14,408 nucleotides of DNA from contig DBFBLF010000101.1 of the NCBI GenBank assembly GCA_048204295.1, positions 1-14,408 on the forward strand, written 5' to 3'. The notes below the pieces were generated by a model. It ran no database searches. It was not told the origin of the DNA and was given only the letters and a program-made list of their open reading frames with translations. Numbering within the stretch: position 1 is the stretch's first letter; each line of letters starts with the position of its first letter. Source of the DNA: Metaruminococcus_A sp900762715. GTDB taxonomy: Bacteria > Bacillota > Clostridia > Oscillospirales > Ruminococcaceae. The position numbers were made by a program, and so were the translations under genes. Positions 1 to 6,561 of the stretch are shown here, piece after piece.

Positions 1-42
1 CCCTTTGCTTTTTGCTTTAAAATATTTTGCCCCTACTTTTTA

Positions 43-465
43 TTATTTTTTCGCCCTCTCCTTTTCCGCACACCGGGGACAAACGCCGCTGATTTCAAAT
101 CGGTGCCCGGTAATCCGGTAGCCGGTGTTCTCCCGCAGGTCGCGTTCAAGCTGTTCAAGGGGACATAAATCAATTGGGACGCTTTCATGGCAGCGCTCGC
201 AGACAAGCTGGTGGCTGTGGTGCTCCAGGTCAAGCTGATAATAAACCTTGCCGTCCCGGTGTACGTTTTTTTGAAGCAGGCGGTGTTCCGCCATTGTATT
301 CAGGGCACGGTATACAGTGGAGAGATCACACTTCCGTTCCCCCGAAAGGGAGCGGTAAACTTCTTCAGCCGTAAGCGGGCATTCACTTTCCAGCAGAATG
401 CGCAGCATTGCTTTGCGGCGGGGGGTAGCTTTTAATCCCGCCTCCTTTAAAATCCGCTCATCCAT
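43..465 (-). CDS. Fur-family metal-responsive transcriptional regulator
   Basis: A complete 140-residue protein of normal Fur-family length. The N-terminal half (about residues 1-80) is the winged-helix DNA-binding region, including the family-typical 'DLSTVYRALNTM' recognition-helix segment (47-58). The C-terminal half carries a His-rich HHSH stretch (82-85) and two CxxC pairs, C89/C92 and C129/C132, which form the structural zinc site in Fur, Zur and PerR proteins. The gene lies 17 bases downstream of the metal permease on the same strand, so the two are very likely cotranscribed from the promoter at 1372-1400. A palindrome at 1351-1371 is a plausible autoregulatory operator. The sequence does not settle which metal or signal is sensed (Fe, Zn, Mn or peroxide). 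The two adjacent stop codons TAA TAA end the gene, and no clear terminator hairpin is visible in the 42 bases beyond. Confidence 0.93.
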   Translation of the reverse strand: MDERILKEAGLKATPRRKAMLRILLESECPLTAEEVYRSLSGERKCDLSTVYRALNTMAEHRLLQKNVHRDGKVYYQLDLEHHSHQLVCERCHESVPIDLCPLEQLERDLRENTGYRITGHRFEISGVCPRCAEKERAKK

Positions 466-482
466 TATTCTGTTTCACCGCC

Positions 483-1337
483 CTAAAAGAACTGAATAAT
501 CATCCCTGCGACAACACCCACAACGTAAAGCGCCACAGTGATAATGAGGTTGTCCTTAAAATTCCGGTTTACCTTATACAACACCGCCAAGCCAACACCC
601 GCGCTGGTGCAGAGCCCCGCCACGGCCGAACCGAAACTGATGCTCCCCGCAAGATAAAGCTCGGTCAGCAAAACAGAAGCGGCGCAGTTCGGGATAAACC
701 CGATCAGCCCGGCGACCAGCGGCTGAAATACGCTTCCCGTCAGGAGGAAAGAGGCCAGCTGATCCTCACCAATCAGTTCGACACAGAGGTTCAGAACAAA
801 AAGAACCGCGAAAATGAAAAAGAAAATGCTGACCGTGTGCCGAAGCGCTGAACCCCATATCCCATGCTCGCAGTGGCAGGTTTTACACATGGCATGGATT
901 TTCTCCCGCTCTGTCCCTTCCCTGTCGTCTTTGCGAATCCAGCGGGCCACAAAATCCACCGCAAACCCGGCTATAACCGCAATCCCCACCTTAATTCCAA
1001 GCAGAGCGAACATCATGGGATAAGCTTCAGGATGGGCCAGCATCAACGGCAGGGCTTCGTCTGAAGTAGAGAGGAAGACCGCCACCAACGTCCCCACTGT
1101 TATTACCCGCCCGGCGTAAAGATTCGCCGCCGTTACCGAAAAACCGCATTGGGGTACGCAGCCCAGAAGGGCGCCTCCCACCGCGCCCAGTTTGTTCGAG
1201 CCGAGAAGCCGCTCAAGCTTTGTTGAAGAACGGTGTTCAATATACTCCAAAATAAGGTAAGCGATAAATAAAAAAGGAAGCATTTTCAGAGAATCTAAAA
1301 ACGCGTCCAGAAAGACATCCAACAACAGTTCCCACAT
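483..1337 (-). CDS. Putative 10-TM heavy-metal permease (ArsP_2/DUF2899 type)
   Basis: Integral membrane protein with two hydrophobic halves. Each half has a family-typical Pro/Cys signature: 'GCVPQCGFS' near residues 59-67 and 'GFIPNCAAS' near 213-221. Between the halves is a hydrophilic loop with a Cys/His cluster, CKTCHCEH (about 151-158), a likely metal-binding site. Families with this layout are annotated as putative arsenic, manganese or heavy-metal exporters; the substrate is not proven. The ATG at 1337 is chosen (284 residues), because it has a GGAG ribosome site and lies just after the promoter. The frame stays open to an upstream start at 1400, but that would begin inside the -35 box and translate through the operator. 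The gene is followed at 17 bases by the Fur-family regulator, which suggests metal-controlled expression. Confidence 0.85.
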   Translation of the reverse strand: MWELLLDVFLDAFLDSLKMLPFLFIAYLILEYIEHRSSTKLERLLGSNKLGAVGGALLGCVPQCGFSVTAANLYAGRVITVGTLVAVFLSTSDEALPLMLAHPEAYPMMFALLGIKVGIAVIAGFAVDFVARWIRKDDREGTEREKIHAMCKTCHCEHGIWGSALRHTVSIFFFIFAVLFVLNLCVELIGEDQLASFLLTGSVFQPLVAGLIGFIPNCAASVLLTELYLAGSISFGSAVAGLCTSAGVGLAVLYKVNRNFKDNLIITVALYVVGVVAGMIIQFF

Positions 1338-1350
1338 ATCTTTGCACTCC

Positions 1351-1371
1351 AAACGCAAATGATTTGCGTTT
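1351..1371. promoter_or_regulatory. Perfect 21-bp palindrome, probable Fur-family operator
   Basis: Half-site AAACGCAAAT and its exact inverse flank a single central base (10-1-10 symmetry). The core fits the 7-1-7 geometry of Fur, Zur and PerR boxes (half-site CGCAAAT). It sits directly downstream of the -10 box, covers the expected transcription start (about 1365), and ends 13 bases before the permease ATG. Binding here would block transcription of the permease and the fur-like gene. The assignment to the adjacent regulator is an inference from position and symmetry. Confidence 0.75.
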
Positions 1372-1400
1372 ATTTTACTCCAAGGCTGTCCCTTTGTCAA
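1372..1400 (-). promoter_or_regulatory. Sigma-A-type promoter for permease-fur operon
   Basis: On the minus strand, TTGACA (1395-1400), a 17-base spacer, and TAAAAT (1372-1377). The -35 is perfect and the -10 has one mismatch. The candidate operator begins immediately after the -10 box. Confidence 0.8.
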
Positions 1401-1418
1401 CCGAAACCTGTCGAAAAA

Positions 1419-1667
1419 TCAGGTCAAAATTAATATTGTCACCCCATCGTTGAGACCCACGACCTTGCTTTTAATCCGCGGATGGCGCAGTCCCTTGCGG
1501 ACCATATCCCGGAGCACCGTGCCGGAAGTACAGCCGTGGATGACCGTTACCTCTTTCACACTCCCATTCGCACGGGTAAGGAACCGCTCGATATACCGGC
1601 GCGCCTCCTCTTTATGCATGTTGTGAACGTCAATTTCCGCTTTTTGAGCGCTGATAAATCGAGTCAT
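1419..1667 (-). CDS. Stand-alone Smr-domain protein
   Basis: An 82-residue protein that consists almost wholly of a small MutS-related (Smr) domain, normally found at the C-terminus of MutS2 or alone in small proteins with nucleic-acid binding or nicking activity. The family's LDLHG motif appears as 'IDVHN' (12-16), followed by a helix, and the HGxGxG-type loop appears as 'HGCTSGT' (44-50). The loop is followed by 'VLRDMVRKGLRHPRIKS', the usual helix and strand. Both motifs are altered, so nuclease activity is uncertain. Its ATG overlaps the stop of the DUF1653 gene (ATGA), implying translational coupling. No terminator separates it from the metal operon downstream, so some read-through is possible. 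Confidence 0.8.
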   Translation of the reverse strand: MTRFISAQKAEIDVHNMHKEEARRYIERFLTRANGSVKEVTVIHGCTSGTVLRDMVRKGLRHPRIKSKVVGLNDGVTILILT

Positions 1668-1897
1668 CTTTCGCCGCCTTCTTCCTCAATGTAGGTAAAG
1701 CGCCGAAAAGTTTTGCCGCCGCGCTCCACCATTTCGTTCCACATAGAGGCCGGACGGACCCAAAGGCCCCCGTCTCCATACAAAGCGCGGTAGATCACAT
1801 AGGGTTCCAGGGTTTCACTGTGGGACGCAATTCCCAACACTTCATATTCATTCCCTTTAAAATGCCGGTACTTTCCCAGCTTGATTTCTGTCTCCAT
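1664..1897 (-). CDS. DUF1653 domain protein
   Basis: A 77-residue protein. Residues 8-60 carry the conserved DUF1653 pattern: 'GKYRHFKGNEYEVLGIA', then 'HSETLEPYVIYRALYGD' and 'GLWVRP'. The domain occurs as small cytosolic proteins in many bacteria and its biochemical role is not established. It starts one base after the stop of the upstream membrane-protein gene, with a GGAGGAGG ribosome site inside that gene's 3' end. Its own stop overlaps the next start, so it is an internal member of a translationally coupled cluster. Confidence 0.88.
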   Translation of the reverse strand: METEIKLGKYRHFKGNEYEVLGIASHSETLEPYVIYRALYGDGGLWVRPASMWNEMVERGGKTFRRFTYIEEEGGER

Positions 1898-1898
1898 A

Positions 1899-3029
1899 TC
1901 AATTTTCCTCCTCCGGCGTCAATTCTTCCTGGTCATGCGGCAGCGGAACAACATCGAGCCCGTTCCGGATCAAATCCGGTACGTCTACCACGCCCTTATC
2001 GAGCGCTTCGCGGAGGGATAAAACCGTCCCGTTTTCAAAGCAGAGCACAATATGGTCCGAGCGCTTGCTCGACAAGTAGTAATCATACTTTTCGTCACTT
2101 GCTATCCACTCCAAAGCCGTATCGGCCATAACGCTCTGATCGACGATTGTATAACGGTAGGAAAAACCGTTTTGAATCAGGTAATCAACTAAATCACGGA
2201 TTCCCTGTTCGTCCTCGCGCAGCACCCGGAAGGCCTGGCCGTCATATGTAAAATAAACACTCTTGTCCTGGCCGGAGTCAAAATAAAGTTCAACCTCTGT
2301 TTTTCCTCCTGTTTTCCCTTCCGAAAAACGGAGGGAATAGGTTTCATCCTCTACTTTCTCAGGAAGGGACGCGCCGGGAGAAGCGTGATTGACGGCGTCC
2401 GCCAGCATTTTTACCTGCAAATAAACAACTGCGTCCGCCGTTTCTTTCCCCTCTTTACGCTGTACCACCTGCACGGTTTGAACCCCTTCGGGCACAATGT
2501 GGTTGGTGAAGAAGTGAATTCCCTGCTGGGGCTGCTCAAAAAGCCCGGCGGGTACTAAAAAGAGATATGGAACCGAAAAAGCGGCGAGGATCAAAGACAA
2601 AGCCCTGCGTTTTTTCCGCTCCATATCAATCCGCTGGAAAACCAAATGACGGTTAAAAAGATAGGCGAGAAGCCCGGTAACCAAGAGCGCCAAAACGGTA
2701 TAAAGCAGGGAATACCAGTTGTCATAGGGGTTGCGCGCAACCGGCCCGGTGATATATTCTTTCCACCAATCCCCCCATTCCTGTCCGGATAAAAACAGAA
2801 CGCCTGCGCCGGCCAGATCGGCCAGGAAGCCAAAAACCCAAACCTTGACGATTGCTTTTTTCCAGGTTTCCCGCACGCCGTTGACCTTAAAAAGCTTGAG
2901 GGCAAGGATTAAAACAACACTGTCCCAGACAAAATTTGCAGGCAGAATCAGAAACCACAGGACAGACGGCTTGAGAACCATAAGCCAGAACGGGAACAAA
3001 AAACTGTACTGGCGAATTTCACGTTTCAC
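1899..3029 (-). CDS. Unrecognised membrane protein with extracytoplasmic-type C-terminal domain
   Basis: A 376-residue protein of no family I can name. About five hydrophobic segments are visible, near residues 10-29, 32-48, 60-81, 104-126 and 143-162. A soluble region of about 210 residues follows. It contains alternating strand-like stretches ('AVVYLQVKMLADAV', 'KTEVELYFDSGQDKSVYFTYD') and ends in an acidic tail (EELTPEEEN). With five segments the N- and C-terminal sides should be on opposite faces of the membrane, but topology cannot be fixed by eye. The start is GTG, overlapping the stop of the upstream YjbR gene (GTGA), with GAGGGA as ribosome site. It looks like a conserved clostridial membrane protein rather than a fragment. 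Confidence 0.75.
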   Translation of the reverse strand: MKREIRQYSFLFPFWLMVLKPSVLWFLILPANFVWDSVVLILALKLFKVNGVRETWKKAIVKVWVFGFLADLAGAGVLFLSGQEWGDWWKEYITGPVARNPYDNWYSLLYTVLALLVTGLLAYLFNRHLVFQRIDMERKKRRALSLILAAFSVPYLFLVPAGLFEQPQQGIHFFTNHIVPEGVQTVQVVQRKEGKETADAVVYLQVKMLADAVNHASPGASLPEKVEDETYSLRFSEGKTGGKTEVELYFDSGQDKSVYFTYDGQAFRVLREDEQGIRDLVDYLIQNGFSYRYTIVDQSVMADTALEWIASDEKYDYYLSSKRSDHIVLCFENGTVLSLREALDKGVVDVPDLIRNGLDVVPLPHDQEELTPEEEN

Positions 3030-3385
3030 TGTTTTTTCCCTCTTTCCCCTGCGGCTTTTTGAAAGCCCGCCGTCAAAAGATAACTGTGAAGAATCATACT
3101 GCGCACCTCATCCTCGTCGGCTCTGTCAAGCAGCACCGTATTCCAATGGGTTTTGTTCATGTGGTAGCCCGGCGTCACCCAAGGGTAGACCCGGCGGAGA
3201 AAATCAGCGCGGAGCGGATCACATTTCAGGTTGACACAAAGCCCCGCTCCGCCTTGATAAAAAAGGGCAAACGACTTTTTACTGCCCTTATGGCGTAGCA
3301 CCGTCCATTCCTCCCCAAAGGGATAATCCCGATAAGTTTCAGAAAGAGAAAGGCAGAAGCCAACCCAGTATTTGAGTCCTCTCAT
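3026..3385 (-). CDS. MmcQ/YjbR family protein
   Basis: A 119-residue cytosolic protein with the YjbR (CyaY-like fold) pattern. Near the N-terminus is 'YPFGEEWTVLRHKG'. This is followed by 'KSFALFYQGGAGLCVNLKCDP', then 'VTPGYHMNKTHWNTVLLD', where the HMNKxHWN block is the family hallmark. Members are often annotated as DNA-binding but the function is poorly defined. The ATG at 3385 is chosen because GGAGGGAG lies just upstream (3394-3401). A GTG at 3403 would place that ribosome site inside the gene. It heads the four-gene cluster with the membrane protein, DUF1653 and Smr genes, each overlapping or nearly touching the next. Confidence 0.85.
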   Translation of the reverse strand: MRGLKYWVGFCLSLSETYRDYPFGEEWTVLRHKGSKKSFALFYQGGAGLCVNLKCDPLRADFLRRVYPWVTPGYHMNKTHWNTVLLDRADEDEVRSMILHSYLLTAGFQKAAGERGKKQ

Positions 3386-3406
3386 CTCGGCCTCTCCCTC
3401 CACAGC

Positions 3407-3424
3407 GCCGTATTACCATACGGC
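3407..3424 (-). promoter_or_regulatory. Stem-loop in leader of the yjbR cluster
   Basis: GCCGTAT and its exact inverse complement ATACGGC are separated by four bases, giving a 7-bp stem. It lies about five bases upstream of the GGAGG ribosome site of the YjbR gene on the minus strand. There is no T-run, so it is not a terminator. It could be an mRNA hairpin affecting initiation or a protein-binding palindrome. No convincing promoter was found for this cluster; the best candidate upstream (TTGGTC-17-TAAAAA, about 3449-3477) is weak. Confidence 0.4.
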
Positions 3425-3579
3425 AATCCACACAAAATACGTTTGTTCTTTTTACACTGTTTTTCTCTATTGACCAAAAGTGGATGAACTATTTAACATT
3501 TTATATCAAAATTTAAACAAATGCAAACTTTTTTAATTTACGGTATTTTACCGGGATAGGATGTTCCGCGCTTTTTCCC

Positions 3580-3608
3580 TTGCGGGCTTGAGAGAAAACG
3601 ATTATAAT
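3580..3608 (+). promoter_or_regulatory. Promoter of cyclophilin gene
   Basis: TTGCGG (3580-3585), a 17-base spacer, and a perfect TATAAT (3603-3608). The expected start is near 3615, giving a short leader to the ATG at 3641. A weaker upstream pair, TTGACC-17-TTAACA (3470-3498), is also present. Confidence 0.7.
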
Positions 3609-3611
3609 CGT
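3598..3611. promoter_or_regulatory. 14-bp perfect palindrome over the -10 box
   Basis: ACGATTATAATCGT is perfectly self-complementary and contains the cyclophilin TATAAT. A dimeric regulator bound here would occlude the promoter. Part of the symmetry comes for free from TATAAT-like sequence, but the CGAT/ATCG flanks do not. Confidence 0.4.
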
Positions 3612-3640
3612 AAGAGAATCAATAAAATGGAGGAATTATT

Positions 3641-4159
3641 ATGAGCAACCCAATCGTCACCATAAAAACCGGCGCCGGGAATATTATCAAAGCGGAGCTT
3701 TACCCCGAAATTGCGCCGAACACCGTCAACAACTTCATTTCTCTTGTAAAAAAAGGGTTTTACAATGGCCTGATTTTCCACCGTGTTATCCCGGGCTTCA
3801 TGATCCAGGGCGGCGACCCGAATGGGGTCGGGACCGGTGGCCCCGGCTACCACATCAAAGGGGAATTTTCGATGAACGGGTTTGAGAACAACCTGCGCCA
3901 CACGACCGGCGTGCTCTCTATGGCCCGTGCCATGCACCCGGACAGCGCAGGCTCCCAGTTTTTCATCATGGCGGCCGACGCACCTCATCTTGACGGGCAG
4001 TATGCCGCTTTCGGCAAGGTGACCGAGGGGATCGACGAAGTCCTGCGGATTGTCAGCGTGAAACGGGACGGGATGGATAAACCGCTTATCGATGAGGTAA
4101 TGGCGGAAGTCACCGTTGATACCTTTGGAACAGAATATCCTGAACCGGAAACTCATTAA
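3641..4159 (+). CDS. Cyclophilin-type peptidyl-prolyl cis-trans isomerase
   Basis: A 172-residue single-domain cyclophilin that catalyses cis-trans isomerisation of Xaa-Pro bonds during protein folding. Signature blocks are complete: 'IFHRVIPGFMIQGGDP' (45-60, with catalytic Arg48, Phe53 and Gln56), 'GVLSMARA' (90-97), 'SAGSQFFIM' (102-110) and 'HLDGQYAAFGKV' (116-127). The tryptophan that binds cyclosporin in human CypA is His116 here, as is usual in bacterial enzymes. No signal peptide is present, so it should be cytoplasmic. A GGAGG ribosome site (3629-3633) lies seven bases before the ATG. It is a single-gene unit with its own promoter and a strong terminator shared with the convergent WYL regulator. 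Confidence 0.95.
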   Translation: MSNPIVTIKTGAGNIIKAELYPEIAPNTVNNFISLVKKGFYNGLIFHRVIPGFMIQGGDPNGVGTGGPGYHIKGEFSMNGFENNLRHTTGVLSMARAMHPDSAGSQFFIMAADAPHLDGQYAAFGKVTEGIDEVLRIVSVKRDGMDKPLIDEVMAEVTVDTFGTEYPEPETH

Positions 4160-4170
4160 GCAGATCTATA

Positions 4171-4213
4171 AAACCGGGCGGACGCCGTTTGGCGTCCGCC
4201 CGGTTTCTTTTTT
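4171..4213. terminator. Strong bidirectional intrinsic terminator
   Basis: A perfect 16-bp GC-rich stem (4171-4186 with 4191-4206) closes a GTTT loop, followed by CTTTTTT on the plus strand. The opposite strand has a shorter TTTTAT tail. It lies 11 bases after the cyclophilin stop and just beyond the stop of the convergent WYL gene, so it can serve both. Confidence 0.93.
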
Positions 4214-4215
4214 AA

Positions 4216-5205
4216 TTATCCGGCGCTTGTATAAAGGGTTTCCACCGTCCTGAGCTGTTTAAGCATCCGCTCTGCCAAGCTTCGCGGCGAAAGGATTTCC
4301 ACCCGGCCGCCAAACTGGAAAAGCCATCCCAAAAAGGTGGGGCTGACCGCCACATGAACCCGGACAGCAAAGGAGGTATCGTCAACCTTTTCAACCGGGA
4401 CGTCCTTCCCGAACCGGTCGAGAACCACGCCGATCAGGGAATTGTCAAACTTAAGCTTAACCGTCTCTTCCTCGCCGCCGTACATATTGAATATCTTTTT
4501 GGAGTAGGCCGCAACGTCAAAACCGGCGGGGCGGGGAACACAGCGTTCTTCAAGCAGGGTAATGCTCTCCATTTTGTCAATTCGGAACTGGGCTATCGTC
4601 TCATACTTTTCATAATAGGCCACCATATAATAATTTTCATCGTCCCAGACAAGGGCGTAGGGGCTTGCCGTTCTGAACGCCCCTCCATCCCGGTACACTT
4701 TTTCCTTATCGGTGTTATAGTCAAAGTAACGAAATTTCACCTGACGCTCGTTTGAAATTGCCTGATGTACAGCGTCTACGTTATAGTAAACCTTCTCGTT
4801 CATCGTTTTGGCCCGGTTGGAAACAAGGACCTGACGCTGGATCTGCCGCGCCTCATAGTCGCTCGCCAGCCCTTCAATCTTTTTGATCAGCTGGGTAGAC
4901 TTTTTTTCGGTAATAAATTTTGAAGAAGCCACCGCGTCGGCCAAAAGCTTGAGTTCGGGGAGCTCAAACTCCCTGTTCGCCAAAAAATAACTGTGGGTCT
5001 TGGACTGGACGGACATAATATCCATCCCGAACAGGCGGAGCGCCTCCAGGTCGTCGTAAATTGATTTGCGCTCGGCGGAAACGCCGTATTCCGCCAGCGC
5101 CTCAATCATCTGCTGAACCGTAAGGCCGTGCTCTTCATCGGTTCTTTTCTGGAGAATCTGCGACAGATAGAGAAGCTTTAATTTTTGATTGGGGGATTTC
5201 GCCAA
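4216..5205 (-). CDS. WYL-domain transcriptional regulator (DeoR-like HTH)
   Basis: A regulator with the classic three-part layout. An N-terminal winged helix (about 1-60) includes 'KSIYDDLEALRLFG'. A central WYL domain (about 140-220) has the block 'SPYALVWDDENYYMVAYYE' followed by 'QFRIDKM'. A C-terminal WCX extension ends the protein. WYL domains sense ligands, in some cases nucleic acids or nucleotides. The start is taken as the TTG at 5205 (329 residues, beginning MAKSPNQKLKLLYL), because AGGCGG lies eight bases upstream and family members commonly begin this way. A GTG at 5214 would overlap that ribosome site. The gene is divergent from the aldo/keto reductase gene, its most likely target besides itself. 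Confidence 0.9.
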   Translation of the reverse strand: MAKSPNQKLKLLYLSQILQKRTDEEHGLTVQQMIEALAEYGVSAERKSIYDDLEALRLFGMDIMSVQSKTHSYFLANREFELPELKLLADAVASSKFITEKKSTQLIKKIEGLASDYEARQIQRQVLVSNRAKTMNEKVYYNVDAVHQAISNERQVKFRYFDYNTDKEKVYRDGGAFRTASPYALVWDDENYYMVAYYEKYETIAQFRIDKMESITLLEERCVPRPAGFDVAAYSKKIFNMYGGEEETVKLKFDNSLIGVVLDRFGKDVPVEKVDDTSFAVRVHVAVSPTFLGWLFQFGGRVEILSPRSLAERMLKQLRTVETLYTSAG

Positions 5206-5234
5206 ACTGACCACCGCCTTTTCATTCTGCCATT

Positions 5235-5263
5235 ATTGTAGCACACTGAAAACTTTCGCACAA
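5235..5263 (-). promoter_or_regulatory. Promoter of WYL regulator gene
   Basis: On the minus strand, TTGTGC (5258-5263), 17 bases, then TACAAT (5235-5240) preceded by TGC, an extended -10. The expected start lies about 20 bases before the TTG start codon. Confidence 0.65.
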
Positions 5264-5314
5264 GGAACACAGCTTTCCCGTATTATCACAAAAACAACAT
5301 TCATATAAAATCCG

Positions 5315-5343
5315 TTGATTTTTAAAAGGGAAGCCGTTATAAT
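5315..5343 (+). promoter_or_regulatory. Promoter of aldo/keto reductase gene
   Basis: TTGATT (5315-5320), a 17-base spacer, and a perfect TATAAT (5338-5343). The leader of about 60 bases carries a short GCGCC/GGCGC hairpin (5382-5394) four bases before the GGAGGG ribosome site (5399-5404). Confidence 0.75.
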
Positions 5344-5411
5344 GAAACCACTTGGCAAAATTTTAAACAACATTACAGCAAGCGCCGCCGGCGCAAACGG
5401 AGGGAATAACT

Positions 5412-6359
5412 ATGAGATTCAAACCATTTGGAAAAACCGGCCTTGAGGTTTCGGAAATCAGTCTGGGCACCTGGGCTTACGGCAACGATTTCTGGGGCAA
5501 AGTCGACGACCAGAATTCAATTGACACCATTCACAAAGCAATCGACCTGGGCGTTACCATGATCGACACCGCCCCGGCATATGGCGACGGCCACGCGGAA
5601 GAAGTTGTCGGCAAGGCAATCAAGGGCCACCGCGACGATCTTATCATCACTACGAAATGCGGCATCCTGCCCCGCCATCCGGACGGCAGTGTCAACAAAT
5701 GCCTAAAGCCGGAGAGCCTTTTTAAAGAGATCGACGCGTCGCTCAAACGGCTGGACGTGGACGTCATCGACGTATACCTGCTCCACTGGCCGGATGTCAA
5801 CACCCCGCTGGAAGCAACCGGCGAGGCGATGGCGAAAATCAAGGAGAGCGGAAAAATCAAGCACTTCGGCGTCTCCAACTTCAGCATTGAGGAAATTGAG
5901 ACCCTGCAAAAATTCCTCCCGGTTGAGGTTTACGAGCCCCATTACTCCATGCTGGAGCGCGACAACGTGGGAACCATGAAATACTGTGAAGAAAAAGGAA
6001 TTGCCGTTATGACCTACGGGGGCCTTGCCGCAGGGCTGCTGACCGGAAAGTTCAAGGAAATTCCGAAATTTGAGGAGGGCGACAAGCGCGCCGGGTTTTA
6101 TCCCTTCTTTGAAGAGCCTACCTGGTCCAAGGTCCAGGCGCTTCTCGCAAAGCTTAAAGTGATTGCCGACGGCCACGGCCGCCCGCTCTCTCAGCTCGCT
6201 ATCAATTACCTGGCGCAGAAATCCTACGTCTCCAACGTCATCGTCGGCGCAAAACGCCCCGACCAGATGGAGGAAAACGCCAGGACCATGGAGTGGAAGC
6301 TCACCGACGCCGAACTCGACCTCATTGAAAAATACTACGAGGAAACCATGCTGGGTTAA
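5412..6359 (+). CDS. Aldo/keto reductase
   Basis: A 315-residue complete AKR-superfamily oxidoreductase, a TIM-barrel enzyme that reduces aldehydes or ketones with NAD(P)H. The catalytic tetrad is visible: Asp52 and Tyr57 in 'IDTAPAYGDG', Lys82 in 'TTKCG', and His125 in 'YLLHWPD'. Further marks are 'GVSNFS', and the C-terminal cofactor-binding segment 'VIVGAKRPDQMEENA'. No signal peptide is present. The substrate cannot be told from sequence. It has its own promoter, is divergent from the WYL regulator, and ends at an intrinsic terminator, so it is probably monocistronic and possibly WYL-controlled. Confidence 0.95.
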   Translation: MRFKPFGKTGLEVSEISLGTWAYGNDFWGKVDDQNSIDTIHKAIDLGVTMIDTAPAYGDGHAEEVVGKAIKGHRDDLIITTKCGILPRHPDGSVNKCLKPESLFKEIDASLKRLDVDVIDVYLLHWPDVNTPLEATGEAMAKIKESGKIKHFGVSNFSIEEIETLQKFLPVEVYEPHYSMLERDNVGTMKYCEEKGIAVMTYGGLAAGLLTGKFKEIPKFEEGDKRAGFYPFFEEPTWSKVQALLAKLKVIADGHGRPLSQLAINYLAQKSYVSNVIVGAKRPDQMEENARTMEWKLTDAELDLIEKYYEETMLG

Positions 6360-6376
6360 GGTGTCTGGAACAGAAT

Positions 6377-6413
6377 AAAAAAGAAGACCGGAACAAGTTC
6401 CGGTCTTCTTTTT
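6377..6413 (+). terminator. Intrinsic terminator of aldo/keto reductase gene
   Basis: GAAGACCGGAAC (6383-6394) pairs perfectly with GTTCCGGTCTTC (6397-6408). The stem is flanked by AAAAAA before and TTTTT after. The loop is tight (AA, probably opening to four bases). It sits about 20 bases beyond the stop codon. Confidence 0.88.
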
Positions 6414-6561
6414 GTTTTCACAGACAAGTTGCTATCCTCTGAAAGCACCTGCAAAATCCCGTCTTTTAACATTCTTGGACACCGTATGGTGCGCAGATCA
6501 ACACTTTCTTCCTAAAATGTGGTAAATAATATTCGTACACATGATTGTCAGGAGGAATTAT

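Noticed and set aside
3602..4156. 184-codon open frame antisense to the cyclophilin gene
   Set aside because: It mirrors a complete cyclophilin with all signatures, has no family resemblance of its own, and would start inside the other gene's coding end.
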